Made by a program: the position numbers and the translations under genes
Shown: in pieces, positions 33,391 through 45,604 of the stretch
How the letters are laid out: each line of letters begins with the position of its first letter
How positions within the stretch are numbered: position 1 is the stretch's first letter
DNA from: Hemerocallis citrina
Lineage: Eukaryota; Streptophyta; Magnoliopsida; Asparagales; Asphodelaceae
Assembly (NCBI GenBank): GCA_017893485.1
Contig: JACEHZ010000198.1
Coordinates: 868,001-932,000, forward strand
Reading direction: 5' to 3'
DNA: 64,000 nt
Notes under the pieces: model-generated
Database searches by the model: none
What the model was told of the DNA's origin: nothing
The model's input: only the letters and a program-made list of their open reading frames with translations

Positions 33391-33511
33391 TAAATTGAAG
33401 ACCAACAACTTTTAGCAAATTGTATGTAAAAAATTTGTTAAGAAAATCATAGAAGTTCAAATTAATAATATATACAATTTTCTTTCACACTTTCACTCTT
33501 TGACTCTTATT

Positions 33512-33518
<7 letters not shown>

Positions 33519-33562
<44 letters not shown>
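33519..33562. repeat. TA microsatellite in the hAT 3' region
   Basis: About 22 AT repeats between the transposase relic and the right subterminal repeats. Confidence 0.9.
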
Positions 33563-33567
<5 letters not shown>

Positions 33568-33937
33568 TTTTGAGTTAAAAAAAAAAAAATTTAATAATCC
33601 AGAATCGCTCAACCGGGCCAACCCGTGACCTGGATCGACCCGATACGGGTTCACAGATCGACCGGGTCGATATTTTCTAAGTCGAATCCGGCTAGGCCTA
33701 GCCCAGTTAAGTTCGCGACCCAACCCGAACCCACCCTTAGTTGGGTTCGACTCGTGCGGGTCCGACTCGACCCGGCCCGGTCGATCCGAATGCCACCCCT
33801 AGTATTAATACCCTCATTCAATTCACCTAAGTTTTCTAGAATGAATCTAGTAGCTCTCTATGCACTAAATAATGAAGAAAAAAAGGAAGAAATCATATTC
33901 TAGGTACGTCATATCACCCTCGACAATGTGGAACTTA

Positions 33938-34931
33938 GGAGACGTTTGATACGTGGATTGGAGAATTTCTTAGAATATGCGGATACCCAGGAATGTGATG
34001 GTAGGATTCATGATTCTCAGAAATGTTGCAATACTGCGTTTGGTACAAGACATTGCATTCCACAAAATATTTTATTACTGTGTTTGGTATAGATCAATAT
34101 ATTCTCACCAATCCTTCACTATAGTATACATTACCGAAAATACCTTTTTGGATCTATTTAAAAATATAAAAAATCAGTATAATTGTTATCTACTTTAGTA
34201 ATCGATGTATATGTTTGACACATGCAAAACCAATACTGATATATATCTTACAAAACCTGAGTACAATAACAAATAGATGACTCAAAATTTTGCTTTGTAG
34301 GTTGAAAAAGAAAGCAGAAAGAATATCGCAAGTTATCTTATGATTCTAATATATTTCACCCAGGTAGATTAAAAAACATAACAAATAAATAAATAAAATG
34401 CATGCAGTACAAACACATTATCTTAGGCATACGTGAATTATAATTATCAATGAAATATATTATTTATGACTTAGTAGACAAAGGGTTTCTCCTTCAATTT
34501 TTTAATGAAATGGTGGGTATCATTGTTAAAATCGATATATTATACTGATACATATATCATACTTATTTAATTCTGTTCAGTCTCTAATTGGTCATTTCTC
34601 TTTTTATATAAATATGCACAAATCTCACCCTGATAAGGCAGAGTAACAAATTTGTTGGAGGGAACATAGAGTGGCAATATGATAAGGCATAAAGATCATC
34701 GAAAATCTGGAGGGTGTTTTGATAACGTGATAATCTCAATTATTTTTTTATGTGGAGGAATCCACAAATCTCACCCTTTTAAAGAGGAATGTAAATCATT
34801 CTCAACAAAGGATTTTGATTCCTATGAAAACTTAAGAATCCTTCCAAAACTATACTTATATCTTTCCAAACTAGATAATCCAGAGGGTAATCCTAGAGTT
34901 TCTTGTATATTACTGCGTACCAAACACCTTC
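33938..34931. mobile_element. GTTTGGTAC-type MITE, long form
   Basis: Ends GGAGACGTTTGATACGTGG and its diverged complement ...CGTACCAAACACCTTC. Same family as 35068-35421 (shared TTGGAGAATT and GTTGCAATACTG phrases). 994 bp, non-coding. Target duplication unclear. Confidence 0.5.
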
Positions 34932-35067
34932 TAATTATCCAAAGATCTAACTAATAAGTAGTTTCTTTCAGTAAAATGAAATAATTGTGATTTAACATTG
35001 TAGCAAAACTCTCCAACCATTGATGTACTATTGATTTAATTTCTCATGAGGTATTTTTCTTTCTTTT

Positions 35068-35421
35068 GGGGGCGTTTGGTACACGGATTGGAGGATTCCC
35101 GGAAATGAGAGGATTCCAGCGATTGTGATGGTGGAAATGAAGATTCCTGCGAATGTTGCATTACTGTGTTTGATATGATACATTGCATTCCTGGGAACTT
35201 TTATTATTGTATTTTTTATTTTATTTTTTTGATTATTTTATTGTTTGTTATAGAAGAAATCTCATGGTTTTAGGTAGGAATAGAAATCCTTCCCAAGAAA
35301 GGATTTTGATCCCTTTGAAATTCATCATTCCTTTCAAAATTGTGTTTGTCACATACCAAACAAGATAATCTAATGGGGAATCCGGGATTCCCTTGCACAT
35401 TCTCACGTACCAAACGCCCCC
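35068..35421. mobile_element. GTTTGGTAC-type MITE, short form
   Basis: Ends GGGGGCGTTTGGTAC and GTACCAAACGCCCCC are perfect inverted copies; TTT flanks both sides. Non-coding, 354 bp. Terminus and 3-bp duplication suggest PIF/Harbinger (Tourist); hAT is possible. Confidence 0.7.
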
Positions 35422-35571
35422 TTTGAGATTATCATTGAAGGAACTCTCTAATGATATATCTTTTCTTACTTTTGATAGAGGAACATTTTAACAGTTGGTC
35501 CATCGATCGTTGTTAAGAATTAAGAATTTTCTTTTTCCTAACAAAATCAAACCGTGAGGAATTATATATTA

Positions 35572-35597
35572 CTAGTAATTTACACGTGCGAGCACGT
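35572..35597 (-). other. Helitron-like 3' end
   Basis: On the minus strand a perfect hairpin (ACGTGC, GCACGT) is followed after eight bases by CTAG and then T, the arrangement of Helitron 3' termini. No 5' end was identified. Confidence 0.35.
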
Positions 35598-36911
35598 CTT
35601 AATAAATAGATATATTTTTAAAGTAAAAACTTCGGTGTAGTCTGGCCTCAAATCTGAGACATCCTTCATATTAATTATTTACGTGCGATATACATAACTT
35701 TGTATATTTACAGATGACAACTTCAACTCTCCCATTATAATATTAGATTAGATATATAATATATGTTATGTCCAACAAAATACAAATATACAATGAAGAT
35801 AAAGAAAATCAAATTAAACTCAAAAAGTAAAAGAAGGGTGCACGCATATATAGTTGACCATGAGTTTGATTCCAACTTAGCGTTGTTAAATCTATTTGGA
35901 CCTCAACTTGGAGAAGTGCTGACTTGCGAGTGGATGGCCCGAAAGCAAAAGAAGGTTTGATAAAGAATCTACCCTTCTTTATATCTAACCGACATACAGC
36001 TTCTAATTTCCTAAACTTGTTACGGTTCATTTGTATATAAAACAGAAGCAATTATTATTAGCTTTTTCCATACCATAAAATCTTAAAAGCAAAAGAAAAA
36101 AGTTTGCTAGATAAAAAAATGGCAATATCATCAACAATCTCAGGCGCCACTTCTTAGTTGTGTCACCTCGCAGCAGATTCATTCTCATCAACTTCTTAGT
36201 TGTGTCGTCTTGCAGTAGATTAGATTGCGAGAGGTGTTGAATGGTGCAACAAATGAACGACGCACACTTTTTTTTTTCTTTCTTTTTTTTTTTGGGAGTA
36301 AAGACACGTACAAATTTGATACAGAAATTAAAAATGAGAAATGGTTACACCATCCTAATCCCCACTATATTACCATCTCCTACCATTAATCTGTGTCATA
36401 ATTTGCAAGAGTTAATTTCATGTTAAATCTAGTTTGAGATTTCTGTATACAATACACCATATGTTTTAAAGCACTGGATAGACTAGAAATGCATTTTTTT
36501 ATCTCAAAATAAATGAGTGGACAAACTTATAATATTATTTAATATATTTCAGTAGATGTAAAGAAAAGCTCGAAAATTATATTATACAACATATTTAGAG
36601 TGGATTGAAATCAGTTCTCTTTTACAGGTGAGAATTATCTACCTTAAAATAGTAGGTGATCACAGTCCTACGTACAAACCATATGTTTAGTATGTTTTCT
36701 CTATTATTATAATTCCATAGAAAGCAAAACGGATGCAATTAAAAATATCAAAATATGCATAAAAAGAAAAAGAAAAAGAAAAAGAAAAGTATAGGCGTAT
36801 GACCTAGGCTTGCATAGTAATAATCCAATAGATGCAAGTATGATCTGCTTCTAGAAAAGTGTATTAATTTTTGGATAAATTTCGGTTAACCATTCTGTAG
36901 TTTATGTCTTT
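35598..36911. other. Unassigned AT-rich region
   Basis: No supported gene. Contains a short direct repeat at 36147 and 36188 (ACTTCTTAGTTGTGTC) and an AAAAAG run at 36760-36787. Confidence 0.4.
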
Positions 36912-37078
36912 AACAGTTAACCATACTATCTTCCCCCTGCCGCCCTCATTTTTAACTATGCTCCTACCTAAGCCCTCCTTCCTCCCCCTGCCGAACGACA
37001 TCTTCGGCGACTGCCCTCACTCCCTAAACCCCTGAAGCTTCTCCTTTCTCCCCTTCTCAGCCACTTTAGTTAGTTAGT

Positions 37079-40000
37079 TTGCCTCACACCTTGGAGGTCT
37101 GTAGCTTCAACCCTGGTATCATCTTCTTCACCATACCCCTCGGACCGTTGGCTTCACTCCCTCATATTGTCGGAGTTGGAACTGAGTGGGTGCGGGCCCA
37201 ACGAGGGGGTCCGACACCCACCAACTCCCCCCCCACTGCAGAGGTGCCCACTCCTCCTCCATCCCCTCCTGCTCACCTCCCCGTCAACCAGGGGGCCGCT
37301 CCCCCCAACCCCACCTCCAACCAATCTACCCTTATGAACGTCCCCCTCGTGAAGGAGCCTCCTAGGCTCAGACGTGCGCTCACTCTGCCGCGGGCACACC
37401 GAAGTCCACATCATCGACGGCCATCGAGTGGCGCCGTTCATCATCGCCATTAGGAGTTCATCTCGCGGGAACGGGCCCATAGAGGGGGTCCTTCTACGAG
37501 CCACCACGAGCGTAATAGAACCCCCCCCCCCCCATGTTCCAATGTTACGCTCGACGAAACGATGAACGTCTTCACAGGGACGGGACACCCACAGACTGAG
37601 TACTCACAAGGAGACACATCAACATAAACATACCAATAGTTACTATAGAGTAAGGGACAACAGCAAGGATACTCACCACCCCCATTTTCATAGAGGCCAG
37701 CTGCACCACTCAAGCCACCACAGCAGCGACTACCAACATCATTCTATCATTACTTCACAGCCAAGAACATCCACACTCCATCATAACCCCCCAGTGTTTC
37801 CCAACCATTAGCAGCACAGCCCACCAGTCCCCCCCCTCAACACCTGACACCACCTAAGGAGGCGAGCCTGGTCCACCCAAAGGCCATCGTAGTATGGGCC
37901 CAACAGGGGGGTCCAAGCGACGAGCCTGGGGAGGACGAGGATCTACCTACGAAAGGAGATGAGGCAGAGTAATGGCATGAGGTCATCCACAAAGGGAAAA
38001 AGAGACTCACCTCCCCAACGACAATGCAACAGGACAACGGTAAAAAACAAAGAAGAGGCGAAAACCGGTATCGTGCTTCAATTGTGGGGACTTGGGCCAC
38101 TATCGAACCGACTGCACTAAAGAAGTTCGATGCTTGAAATGTATGAAATGGGGTCACATGTCTTACAATTGTACCAATGTGATTACTTCCAACACCGATG
38201 ATGATCGACAAGTCTACAGAAGACGATCGCCGAATAATCCAGCAACTATCAGACTAGCAAACAGCATTGTCGTTATCAAAAGTGTGGAAAGTTGGCTATG
38301 CCAGTGGTGTGTGGTAGCTCGAGTCAAGTCAGGCAAGCCCTCAGAATCCCATCTCCTACAAGCGCTTAACGCCAAGTGGCCTATGAGAGCACACCGAGAC
38401 TAGGTTGTGAAGAAACTTTGTCACCTCAAATTTCTCATCTCATTCCCCTCTCCAGAGAAGATGCTAGAAGTTACCAGTATGGCAACGGTGGATTTTGGAC
38501 ATTTCAAGGTAGACATCAAAGCTTGGACACCGAGCTTCGGTGCAGAACGTCCCCAAGGAGACAAGTATTAGATTTGGATCCACAACGTTCCACTTTATTT
38601 TTGGAAGAAGGAGGCTTTGCAAGAGATTGTCTCCGATTTCGGTTCAGTGGAGGATGTAGACGAAAAGACCATTCGCCGTTCGGAGATAGTCTCGGCGAGA
38701 GTTCTCATCAGGAGCGGGGATATATCCCTAATGCCTCGCTTCGCCAAGGTATTTTCATATGAACAATCTTATCTCATTCGGTTTGTTCTTGACAAATGCG
38801 CAGAGACAGAGGCGGAATTACAACCCATCATTTCCCCCACACCCCCACCCTCTCTTCGAGATGGCCGCACGTACAAAGAAGTGGCCTCACCGGAGTAGGA
38901 GCTCACTATAGATGGGGCCCATTAGGTGGAGCGTGCACACCGAGCTTTGATCAAGGTGACAAAAGGGGCGGAGGTACACCGGAAGCCTGTGGCGGGGGGA
39001 TCAGCGCGTCTAGCCTCTGGGTCGGACCCCATTGGGCGAGATCGAGACTCGTCCAAAGGATCCGACAGCCAGGAACCACAGCCGAACTTGGTAAACCACC
39101 CAAGGCCAACGACAAACTTGGAAAAAGAAGTACCTCAGGTTTCCAAAAGGGGCATGCAACCACAGAGAGCTGGTGAAAAGCAACGAAAAGAAGATCAGAG
39201 GAAGGTACCAGAGCCTACAGGCCCTGGTATGGACAAAACCTGCTAAGCTGCTCTCCAAAAGGGGGGAAGACGCTGCCTTTGGGTCAAGATTTGGTAAAGG
39301 ATAGCTCCTTTAAGAGGAAAACTCCGAGGGAAGCATCTCCTTTGACCACGAAGGTGGACCTAGAGCAGAGTAAGCCAACTAAAGAACAAAAAGGAAGCTC
39401 TGGGGCCAGGAGCAGGCTGTGGCAGGGGTTTTTTTGAGGAAGACGATGAGCGAACAGCTCAAAGTTGTAGAGAAAGAGCGCTCAAATGAGGAAAACCCAA
39501 CAGATAGAGGAGTTTCTGCTCGAGATAAGAGGAGGGAACCCCTCGTAAATGACAAAGTGGCCTTGAGTAGTGTGCTCTGTGCTTCGAACAGCACGCCTGC
39601 CGCAGAAGCAGCCTACCAGCTTAAGCCACGTGGAAGTGGCGTCAGAGGGCTGGAGCAGATGGAACAAGACTGCAACTTACCTTATCCTACTCTACTGACT
39701 ACTCGAAGACTTAATGCTCCAGAAGATTCGAGTGGGCCCAAGCCCATAATGCTGAGTGGGAATGTATTGATGAGTGGGGGGGGATTATATAGTGCACGAG
39801 AGGGTAGTGTCGTGGGGCCCATCGAAAGCCCAATTGTTCTACATTCTAGTACGGGCCCTGATTTGCAAAAAAATTTACTAGTTTTGGCTCGCAGTGGGCC
39901 CATTGAGGGGTCCACCACTAGAGAGACATCTATTCAATAGGAAGTGGCGACTAGTGATGGGCCCATTGAGGGGTCCAATACGGAGGAGTCAGTAGTACAG

Positions 40001-40359
40001 AGCACCCCACAAGACGATGATGACAATTGTGAAGGCAGGCTGAATCTTGAAGACAATTTTGTCTATTCGGAGGAGGAATCTATGGAGTCAGAGGATTATG
40101 ATTTTCAGGTTTCATAGTCCAGAAGATGGCAAAAAGATGTACAAAGGAGTTCCTAGATGATTATCTAGAAATCGTAGCGGCCGCCAAATCCTCAAAGACT
40201 ACCGACGGAGGTACGCGCTCATTCTTAGCCTCAATTTTTAATTTCATGACTGATAATGAAATTTGTAGTCTAGCCAATACCTGTAGTCTTGCGGTAAATG
40301 ATACAGAAAGGAACTTCATCCTCCTAAAAAATCAGAGGATGGGAGACGGAGAGGGTTAA
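37079..40359 (+). pseudogene. LINE-1 ORF1 (nucleic-acid-binding protein), broken
   Basis: Starts proline-rich (37079-37453). Two CCHC knuckles at 38073-38175 read CFNCGDLGHYRTDC and CLKCMKWGHMSYNC. A DUF4283-like region follows (38410-38900: LISFPSPEKMLEV, VDFGHFKVDIKAWTPSFGAE, IWIHNVPLYFW, VDEKTIRRSEIVSARVLI), with a TAG at about 38568 where LINE-3 has a residue. The C-terminal third is low complexity with GPIEGS repeats and ends with an acidic stretch and DDYLEIVAAAKSSK, also conserved in LINE-3. Several frameshifts and stops. In plant LINEs ORF1 coats the RNA. The knuckles here precede the DUF4283-like domain, the reverse of the order usual in plant retroelement proteins. Confidence 0.75.
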
Positions 40360-40422
40360 TCTTATGCCGAATTTGAACTCGTCACCCGATACGAGTCATG
40401 TTCCTTCCCATTCCGTTAGTTA

Positions 40423-43400
40423 ATGGAGGCTCTTTTCTGGAATGTTAGGGGTCTAAGTAGGAGCGGTAAGCGAGAAATGGTGAGGGAGGTTATCGCCAGA
40501 TCGAATGCTAATTTAGTGGGTCTTCAAGAAACCAAACTGTCATACATACACAGACTTAGAAGAGTGGGGGGTAGACGAGTGTCCGAATGGAAATTTTTAC
40601 CGTCCGTGGGTGCCTTCGGGGGCATCGCTCTAGGTTATAACCCAGACGTCTTTACCTGCCTAGACGAGTTCTACGGGTAATTCTCTCTGTCAGTTTTACT
40701 ACAGCGTAAATCCGACCAGTGAACTCAGTCGGTTACGGTAGTCTATGGACCCCACACTTCTAACGCTCGAAGGGCCTTCTGGTCAGAGCTTAGAGCGGTG
40801 AAAGCACGTTGACCTCACCCTTGGGTGGTGGGGGCGACTTCAACAACACCAGATTCGCCTCAGGGCATAGGGGTAGAGGGGCCTGGGATACCGATAGGGA
40901 AGCCTTTAATGAAGTCATCTTGGATCTGGATCTGGTTGATATCCCCATCTCTGACAGGCTCTACACCTGGTCTAATATGCAAGAGGCGCCCATTCTCGCT
41001 AAGCTAGATAGAATTTTGGTCTCCACAGACTGGGAGACCAAATTCTCGTTGGCCGCGGCTAGATCAATCCCGAAGCCAACCTCAGATCACATTCCTATAT
41101 TCCTATCCTCAGGGGAAATCCAACCAAGGAAGCCCTCAAGGTTTCGATTTGAGAAAGCATGGTTAGAATTCCAAGGGTTCCATCACATGGTGAACGAATG
41201 TTGGTCGCGCTCGACTACGGCCACCGAGGCGACCGCAATTTGGTTTGAAAAAATTAGAAGGCTTCGAGACAAACTCAGGAAATGGAACCGCTCCAGGTTC
41301 ACGCTGATCTGGAAAACTAAGGATTCCCTTCTGGAAGGTATTGAGGAGTTGGAAAAAACAGAAGAAATTAGGGACTTGCGACAGGAAGAGCGGAATAGAC
41401 TGTTGCAGCTCAGACAGGAAATCGACCAACTATACAGGATGGAGGAAATCAAATGGCAACAAAGATCTAGAATTTCGTGGCTCAAATAGGGAGACACGAA
41501 CACTGCATTCTTCTATCGAGTGGCCAGTGCCAGAGGGAGGTCCAACCTAATTCATTCAATCCACACGGATTTCGGGATGGTACAAGACGACAACGCCATT
41601 AGGCTGGCTTTCCAATCTCATTACAAGCGACTCTTTGGTCACAAGGCTGAAATGAGGGTCTCGCTACAACCCGACTTCTGGCAAGATCAATCGGATAATC
41701 ACAACTCTAAATTACAGTCCCTTGAAGTTCCCTTCACGGAGAAAGAGGTTTGGGAGGCGATTCAACAAATGGGAAATGACAAAGCCCTTGGGCCAGATGG
41801 GTTCCCGATAATTTTTTATCAGATTTTCTGGGAGGAGATCAAAGATGACAGACTGAAGATGTTTGCATACTTCTACGAGCATAAACTAAAGCTAGGGAGA
41901 TTTAACTCTACTGAGTTAGTGCTGATCCCTAAGAAAGAGGACTCACGACGAGTCGGAGACTACCGCCCTATTATCCTCATCAACTGTTCGGTAAAGATCA
42001 TTACCAAGACTCTCGCCAACAGACTAGGAAAGGTGATGGACGGTCTCATCAGCCAAGACCAGATGGGATTCATCAAAGAACGTTGTATACAAGACAGTAT
42101 GGCAACAGCCGAGGAAACAATCCATCACTGCCACACGTCGAACTCTAAGAGCTACCTCTTAAAGCTGGAATTTGAGAAAGCTTATGACTCTGTGGAATGG
42201 GACTGTTTGTTTGAAGTGTTGGCAGGGAAAGGCTTTGGGGAAAGATGGATTAAGTGGATACACACTTGCCTTACCACTAGTAGGTCGGCGATCTTGGTTA
42301 ATGGGGTATCAGGACACCAATTCCCCTGCCAACGGGGTCTCAGACAAAGCGATCCGCTATCACTGCTCCTCTTCACCATCGTTGCTGACGTTCTCCGCTC
42401 CATGATGTCAAATTGCGGTAGATCAGGTTGGGTTGTGCCAGTAGCCAAGGGATCAAATCGACAAGGGTGCTCTATCCTCCAATACGCAGATGATACGCTT
42501 CTATTTGGCAATGGCAACCTAGGGGAGACCACCGTCTTCAAGGGTATTCTATATTGTTTTCAAGTCTGGTCCGGCCTTAGGGTCAACTACCACAAAAGCA
42601 CTCTCATTCCCATGGCCCTGACTGCAAAAGAGGCATTGGATCATGCCACAATCCTCAACTGCCCCATTGAGAGTTTTCCCATCCAATACTTAGGGTTACC
42701 ACTAAGACCTGGGAAACTCAAAAAAGCATATTGGCTTCCCATTATAGATCGGGTCGACAAACGGCTTGCAGGGTGGAAGGGCAAAGCCCTATCCCTGGGA
42801 GGGAGAGTTACGCTTATCAATACCGTTCTGTCAAACTTACCTACCTATTACCTCTCCTTTATCGAAATGCCGCAATGGGTTATTCAGAGAATCGACCGTA
42901 TGTGGAAATGCTTCCTATGGAAAGGGGCAGACCCGGAATAAGGGGGTTACCACCTTATCAGATGGGAGAAGGCTTGTATGAAAAAGAAACCTGGAGGACT
43001 AGGCATTATTGACCTGCGAAACATGAACTTGGCTCTACTGGGCAAATGGTGGTGGAAAGTCTTCCATCCAACAATTTGTTCAGGGGTATATGCATGGTAA
43101 TGGAACGAGAAACCTAGGCTTCAGGATAGGCCCCCGGGTTTTCTAGTTCTAGAAAGGCATCGCTAAAGCTTACAAACCCTTTAATAGTTGCGTGCAGTCA
43201 AGTATTGGCAACGGCAGACTTACCAGATTCTGGTGGGATAAATGGTATTTGGATCACCCACTCAGAAACCTGTTTCCAGACTTATTTGACCAAGCGTCAC
43301 ACCCACATTGCACGGTGGCCTCAACCTGGAAGAGGGACACCTGGAAACCTACTTTCAAACAAGAGCTTGATTCAGGCTCCCAGCTTAGACTAACGGAATT

Positions 43401-44069
43401 CCAAGACCTCATCACCAATGCCGACATTGAGTGCTCCCAGGGCCCTGACAAAAAATCATGGGGTCTGGAGAAGAACGGGAAGTTCACGGTTCACTCCATG
43501 TACAACAGCATCCACTTTAGGGGTTGTACACCAACGTGGTCGGCTGTCATCTGGAGAACAAAAGCTCCACTTAAAATCAAAGCTTTTTTATGGCTGGTTC
43601 TGAATGATACGATCCTGACTAGAAAAACCTAGCCAAGCGCCAGCCTAACGTGGATACCCAATGTGGGTTTTGCCATGCTACACTAGAGACGAGAGACCAC
43701 CTCTTGCTACAGTGCCCTAGGAGCAAAGCGGTCCTCATAGAGGTCTCCGCCGCCCTAGGGATGTCACAATACCCTAACGTTTATAAGGAGCTGTAGGTGG
43801 GTCCTAAATTCGGGTTAGAGAGGGGGGCCATGAGAAAAGCGTGGTATATTGCTATTGCCGCAGTGACCTGGGTTCTTTGGCTAGACAGAAATAACCGTTA
43901 CTTTCGTAGATCTTGCAATAGTATTTCGGGCAATTTGACTCACACTATGCATCTTATTTCCTTTTGGACTAATGTGACCACAGCAGGTCCCAGGGGACGG
44001 ATTGCGAGCGTTTTCCAGGTTCAGGAGTTTGACGATGAGGAAATTGATATTGGTCCGACGATCGATTGA
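40423..44069 (+). pseudogene. LINE-1 ORF2 (endonuclease, reverse transcriptase, zf-RVT)
   Basis: APE-type endonuclease from ATG 40423 (LFWNVRGLSRSGKREMV, GLQETKL); a missing G near 40835 shifts the frame exactly at the GGDFN catalytic motif. From about 40809 one frame continues to 42941 except for a TAG at 41487. Reverse transcriptase: DKALGPDGFPIIFYQIFW, RPIILINCSVKIITKTLANR, motif A KLEFEKAYDSVEWD (catalytic Asp is Glu), QRGLRQSDPLS, motif C QYADDTLLF. A TAA at 42939 follows, then LGIIDLRNMNLALLGKWWW, and further breaks around 43170-43630. The zf-RVT finger CGFCHATLETRDHLLLQC is read in a shifted frame near 43660-43712. The end 43797-44069 (WYIAIAAVTWVLWLDRNNR) is in frame to its stop. Confidence 0.9.
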
Positions 44070-44253
44070 TAGTTTGCGCAGCCGATACTGTTCAGAGGTG
44101 CCCACCCCCCAGGGTTTTGTTGGGGGGGGACTATGTTCTATTTCTCTTCGACTTACTAGGCTACTTTTGGTCCCGCCTCCCTTGATTGGGGCGGAGTTTA
44201 TGAAATTTCGTTATATTTGTAGGGTTTTGTAGTGAGCTCAGTACTCTGAGTTT

Positions 44254-44280
44254 GTTTTATTAATCTCTTATTAATAAAAC
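44254..44280 (+). other. LINE-1 3' stem-loop with poly(A) signal
   Basis: GTTTTATTAA and TTAATAAAAC form a perfect 10-bp inverted pair separated by seven bases, immediately before CAGGGTGGCCAGACTCC and the A-tail. AATAAA lies within the second arm. The same structure recurs at 52011, 53901, 57996 and (minus) 16472. Confidence 0.75.
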
Positions 44281-44330
44281 AGGGTGGCCAGACTCCACTT
44301 TTTCCTCAAAAAAAAACAGTTAACCATACT

Positions 44331-45583
44331 GATTTTTTTTTTTGGCAATTAGCCATACTTAAGTCATTTTGTTTTTACATTTTTGCATACTCCGTACTTG
44401 GAGAATCCTTAAAAATTTCACAAACGATAATTAAAAATTACGAAACTTTGCAAGTAGGTCAGATTTACTAAATACAAGCTAACCCAACTTGTAAAAGTAC
44501 ATTTCGACTTACGATTTGCAAGAGACAAGAAAAACAAATAAAGTGATACATGACCGTATCTCTCAAACCGTGAGTCGAAACTCACTTCTACAAGTAAGGT
44601 TAGTTTGTGTTTGGTAAATCCGACATACTCATAAAATTTCGTAATTTTTTTTATTACTATTTGTAAAAAAAATTAAAGTTTTCCAAATGCGAAGTATACC
44701 AAAATATCAAAAAAATGACTAAAATATGATTAACTGTAAAAAAAATTAAACCAGTATACTTAATTGCCAAACTATCAAACTTGAGTAAGTTCAACTGTAT
44801 CCTTAATTTTTTTCTAGAAATAATAGTTTGCAAAAGAGTAATGCTTCATCCACTACCAATTTCACTAGCATTCTCTTCACTACCTTAGGTGCCATATTCC
44901 TATTGGAGAGTTCTCCCACCTACTCTATCTTTTCCTACATATTGGAGTGTGCCACCTAAGATAATGAAGAGAAATATAGTGAAATTGATAGTGGATGTAG
45001 CATTACTCGTTTACAAAATATGCTAGACCTACATGTGTTTTTACCCAAACATATATTATAAATACATTGGGGTTCACTAAAAATTTTGTCTTTTAGTAAA
45101 AAATGGACCCCAATGTATCTATAAGCTTATATTTGAGATAAAAATTTATGTATGTGTGGTCATCACATAATAGAATAGGGTGTACCTTTTTGATCCTACG
45201 GGTGTTTGTCATGTGTTGGATTAGACCACGGCCAGAAGACAGCGGGACAAAACATTTTGTACTTGTCATTCATTACATGTCATTGTTCCCTTTAAGAAAC
45301 TCCTATAAAAGAGAGAGAACGACAGAGAGATGCCCACATCTACTCTTGCACCAAATCTATTCTACCGGTTAGTTATGTCTTAGTGGCTGGTGATTCAATG
45401 AGGTCTATCATACTTATCCTCTCATCTCTTAGCTCTACCACTCATTCAGCATCACTTTTTTTTTTTTTTTGTATTTTCTTTATCTTTGTATTTTTCTTTG
45501 TTTCTTTTTAAAAACTTTTTTATATATACTTGAAATATTGATGCATATAGTGTACGTAAAGAATGAATTTTGATTTGTAATAG
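44331..45583. other. Unassigned AT-rich spacer (contains a MITE)
   Basis: Apart from the MITE at 44836-45008 I see no gene. 44331-44800 resembles the text before the LINE-1 left target (GTTAACCATAC, GCCATACTTAAG phrases), so LINE-1 landed in a repeat. Confidence 0.35.
44836..45008. mobile_element. Foldback MITE (173 bp), MULE-like target duplication
   Basis: Arms GAGTAATGCTTCATCCACTA and complement pair along most of the element. Flanks GTTTGCAAAA (44826-44835) and GTTTACAAAA (45009-45018) form a 10-bp target duplication with one mismatch. A relative lies at 54181-54392. Confidence 0.75.
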
Positions 45584-45604
45584 GGAAGAGAAAACTACCT
45601 AAAA

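Larger units (their letters stand above)
30457..33801 (+). mobile_element. hAT element, 3.3 kb, with 8-bp target duplication
   Basis: Ends TAGGGGTGGCAATCGG and CCGAATGCCACCCCTA are inverted; perfect direct GTATTAAT flanks both sides (30449-30456, 33802-33809). The subterminal 200 bp at both ends are rich in GGGTCGACCC-type repeats, as in Ac-like elements. It holds a decayed transposase. Confidence 0.9.
36928..44314 (+). mobile_element. LINE-1: near full-length L1-type LINE
   Basis: Perfect 16-bp direct repeats AACAGTTAACCATACT flank it (36912-36927, 44315-44330) and an A-run precedes the right copy, showing target-primed insertion. Inside: about 150 bp of leader, ORF1 with two CCHC knuckles and a DUF4283-like region, ORF2 with APE endonuclease, reverse transcriptase and zf-RVT, and a 3' UTR with a stem-loop. 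Total 7.4 kb. It is the older relative of LINE-3 (58.4 kb onward). Confidence 0.9.

Noticed and set aside
37153..37713. Minus-strand frames over the start of LINE-1 ORF1
   Set aside because: GC-rich antisense shadows of the proline-rich N-terminus.
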